Origin: Porpolomopsis calyptriformis
Taxonomy: Eukaryota; Basidiomycota; Agaricomycetes; Agaricales; Hygrophoraceae
Reading direction: 5' to 3'
NCBI GenBank assembly: GCA_951640195.1
Contig: OX621168.1
Span: 1,798,001 to 1,862,000, forward strand
Length of the DNA stretch: 64,000 nt
The stretch's first letter is position 1. Each line of letters starts with the position of its first letter. The notes beneath the pieces are model-generated. The model searched no databases. It was not told the origin of the DNA and saw only the letters and a list, made by a program, of their open reading frames with translations. Shown in pieces: positions 61,594 through 64,000 of this stretch. Both the position numbers and the translations under genes were made by a program.

Positions 61594-63763
61594 ATGAGCA
61601 GGCGTGAATCGCGTGCATCAATGAATGGACGACAAAACGATGCGCTCTTCGAGTTTGAATCTTGTATGTACTCCTATCAATTTCATCCAACAACCTTCGC
61701 GAGCTTTTCATTTCGTGGCACAGTTAAGAAAAAATTCCTTCTTGCTAATAAGCATATCACCAAGTATCTAAATTCTCCTTCACCCGCCCAATCATTCGCT
61801 TACAGGTTTGAACGTCCCAGACTTAATTCGACATTGAGCGTGCGTATAGAAGAATTGAACGCCCAGATATCAACACTATACGTCGAGAACCTCCGCCTGC
61901 GTGCATCGGAGATCTCCCTTACCACCCAGCTCAAGAAAGAGCGAGAAAAGTCGAGGAAAATCATGGCTGATGCCGAGGCTGCAGTACGCGTTTACAAGTT
62001 CATTCTCTGTTTGCGTCTCCCTGCTTACTTGGTTTGATCCGTGTCCCAGACTGCCAACTTGACCAAGCACCTAGACTTTCTCCGACATTCCTTCAACATC
62101 AATCGCTCATCGCCCCCTCCATCTCCACCGACGCAGACCCGCCGTCCTGTGCTCGTCCCAACTACTACCCTGCCAATGCCACGACTGTCACGTCCGCCCG
62201 ACGTTCCCGGCATTCATGAAGATGAAGAAGAATGCTCTTCAAGTAACGATCACGAACCACGTCAACCTGAACCGTCGAGTCCTTCTCGGCGGAAAACGAA
62301 ACCCAAAGCTCGCTTGCTGGCTTCACGATTACCACTTCCGTATCGGGTGTCTTCTCCTCCGTTGCCTCCTACATTGTCCGCTCGTTCTGCTCCGTATGCT
62401 GACTTGGAGGTTTCCCGATCAACTATCAGTAAACGGAAACCAACGAGAAGGCAGAGTGGTTTGTTGAATACGAATGTTGCTGGTGCGAGTGGAGGAGACG
62501 CCAACGACTTTTCAGAGGTGCATTTTCTACCAAGGATTCCGAGTCCTGCATTTGGATCTCCCGTCAGACGGGATGTTCAGTTAGATGACGACGATGACAT
62601 TGCTGGTTTAGATCCTGCCGCGGAGGCAGATTTCCAGGTTGGAAGACAGGCGTTAAACAGGAATGAGGAGCCCGAGTTGGCTTCCAGAAGGGAGAAGAGG
62701 AAAGGGAAGGCCAAGGAATCAGAGAAGGAAAGGGAACGAGATTCCGGTGTCGAGATCCCTCTGCCGAGAGAACGCGAAAGCAAGAGAGTGAGAGAAGATG
62801 ATGAGCATGTCAGCATGGCTGAAGGGGCCAAATCAAAGCTCAAAGATGTTACCAACTCGCCAAGGAGCCGGTTGGACCTGCCCCCGCTAGATACCAACGC
62901 GACAGGTGCGTGTTTTCCCACTGCTCTTTCAAGACCTTTGGGTATTCACCTTTTCCTCACGCTCATGTCTTATCGCATTGCCTCCGACTAATCGTGATCG
63001 ATATCAAACCGCAGATCCAAACACGCCCCCTTCCACCGCGCCTTCCAGCACACGAACATTGATCTCCGCTCCTGAGGCGACGGCAGGACCGGCATCACAG
63101 TTGCCCACCCCACGTTCGTCTTCCAGCCCCGGTCCACCTGTGTCGTCTGACCTGGAAGCTGCCCCCATAAATGGGAGGGAGAAGCGTGCGAGGAAGAGCG
63201 TCAATTATGCCGAGCCGAAACTGAATACGTTTGTCATCTTTCACTATCAATTTGCTCAGACTGACAAGAGTTCACCACGCAGGAAAATGCGGAAACCCGA
63301 TCCACCACCGGGGACTACATCAACAAGAAAGCGAACTTCAGTTTCAACCGTGGCTCGTACGTCCGCGCCACAATCAGAAGGCAACGTTGACGACCCTGCT
63401 CCCCGATCTTCTATCGAGTGTGAACCAGCACCCAAGGCTGTCAATGGTCGCTCGTCATCTCCACCATCATCCACACGCTCTTCGATGACGGTCTCCTCCC
63501 GTTTGTCATCGGGTTCTCGCCCCTCAGCCTTTACTACAATCAAGCGGAAAAAGTCCCGTCCCCATCTTCTCCCTGACGATGACGAGAGTGATGGTGTGCA
63601 AGCGGATGTGGATGGTGAGTATAGCGTTGGAAAGGGGAACGGGTGGGTAAATGTCGATGGGCGGCGGCGAAGTCATTTGCACAGCATGAAACAGACTTTG
63701 CTTGAGGGAGGTAATGTCAAGATGCCGGAGGATGAGGGAAGGAGGCACAGTATGGCCGTTTGA
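61594..63763 (+). CDS. SGO1: Shugoshin
   Basis: Guardian of centromeric cohesin that recruits PP2A. Exon 1 (61594) gives MSRRESRASMNGRQNDALFE. A short exon (FKKKFLLANKHITK) and LNSTLSVRIEELNAQISTLY begin the N-terminal coiled coil (VENLRLRASEISLTTQLKKE), which binds PP2A. NLTKHLDFLRHSFNIN follows. A long disordered middle leads to the C-terminal SGO motif GREKRARKSVNYAEPKLNTK with MRKPDPPPG, which is assembled over an intron (GTTTGT to CGCAG) and binds phosphorylated histone H2A. The end is GRRRSHLHSM and a short tail. Exon phases all agree. An intron near 62905 and those above were placed by the motif. Both hallmark regions are present. Confidence 0.9.
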
Positions 63764-63935
63764 CGGTTGGTAATTTGGCTTGTCCATGGGTCTGGCAATT
63801 TTTTGCATTATGAGGGGGACATCCAGCAATGTAATTATAGTCGAACCTATCTGTAAGCATGCGATTCGGTAGCAAACTCCTATACCATCTCCAAAACACG
63901 TATGAAAAAAGAAAATTCTTCGGGGAGGCTAAAAA

Positions 63936-64000
63936 TGCCCAAGCCGAGAATCGAACTCGAGACCCTTGCATAGGTTTAGTTATCCACATAAGTACAATGC
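63936..64000 (-). tRNA. tRNA-Ile(UAU), intron-containing, 5' part beyond the window
   Basis: On the minus strand the 3' acceptor strand CTTGGGC plus A (63943-63936) is followed by T5 (pol III terminator). The T arm is TCGAG-TTCGATT-CTCGG (B box). The anticodon stem TTGTA pairs with TGCAA (one wobble). The loop is C-T-TAT-G, and a 15-base intron (TGGATAACTAAACCT) sits after position 37, where eukaryotic tRNA introns lie. TTAT of the loop can pair with ATAA in the intron. The anticodon TAT is at 63990-63988. The D arm and 5' acceptor strand are outside the window. Confidence 0.75.

Overview
The window is nuclear DNA of a filamentous basidiomycete, most likely an agaricomycete. The evidence is dense genes split by many 45-70 bp GT-AG introns, a fungus-only translation elongation factor 3, and families typical of mushroom-forming fungi: a Mug135-like protein, a DUF6593-like protein, a MYND-finger protein, an NB-ARC/TPR protein and a microsomal P450. 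There is no operon logic, no CRISPR array and no recognisable intact transposon. Coordinates of spliced genes run from start codon to stop codon; exons were joined by hand from splice signals and reading frame.

Layout. 1-5.7 kb (+): the tail of an unrecognised gene, an FG-GAP/TIP-type membrane protein, a Mug135-like protein and a conserved hypothetical protein. 5.9-19.5 kb (-): six genes in a row on one strand, namely a Rab11/Ypt3 GTPase, an F-box protein, an M50B-like membrane metalloprotease, elongation factor 3, V-ATPase subunit a and the OST48/WBP1 oligosaccharyltransferase subunit. The last is divergent from adenylate kinase (+). 21-25.3 kb: a segmental duplication carrying an apparently intact MYND-finger gene and a frameshifted copy, with a DUF6593-like gene between them. 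25.9-30.7 kb: a CBM21 protein-phosphatase-1 targeting subunit and, convergent to it, the mRNA 3'-end factor Pfs2. 31-42.7 kb is the most accessory-looking part: a single-pass membrane protein, an NB-ARC/TPR NLR-like gene, a P450 and a secreted cysteine-rich protein. 43-47.5 kb: Atg101 and a RAP1 telomere protein. 49-58.8 kb: a small membrane protein, a secreted Gly/Pro-rich peptide, a PTR2 peptide transporter and an MFS transporter. 60.8-64 kb: a small basic protein, shugoshin and the 3' part of an intron-containing tRNA-Ile(UAU).

Most genes are core cell biology: membrane traffic (Rab11, V-ATPase, OST), translation (EF3), energy charge (Adk1), mRNA processing (Pfs2), autophagy (Atg101), and telomere and chromosome cohesion (Rap1, shugoshin). 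The most notable observations are two. First, very small exons (5, 7, 10, 13, 17, 17 and 18 nt) occur in four genes: the Rab GTPase, the M50 protease, PTR2 and the MFS transporter. Several of them encode parts of signature motifs. Second, the NLR-like gene has a TPR array built from near-identical 252-bp double repeats and a short N-terminal motif that may be a signalling element.
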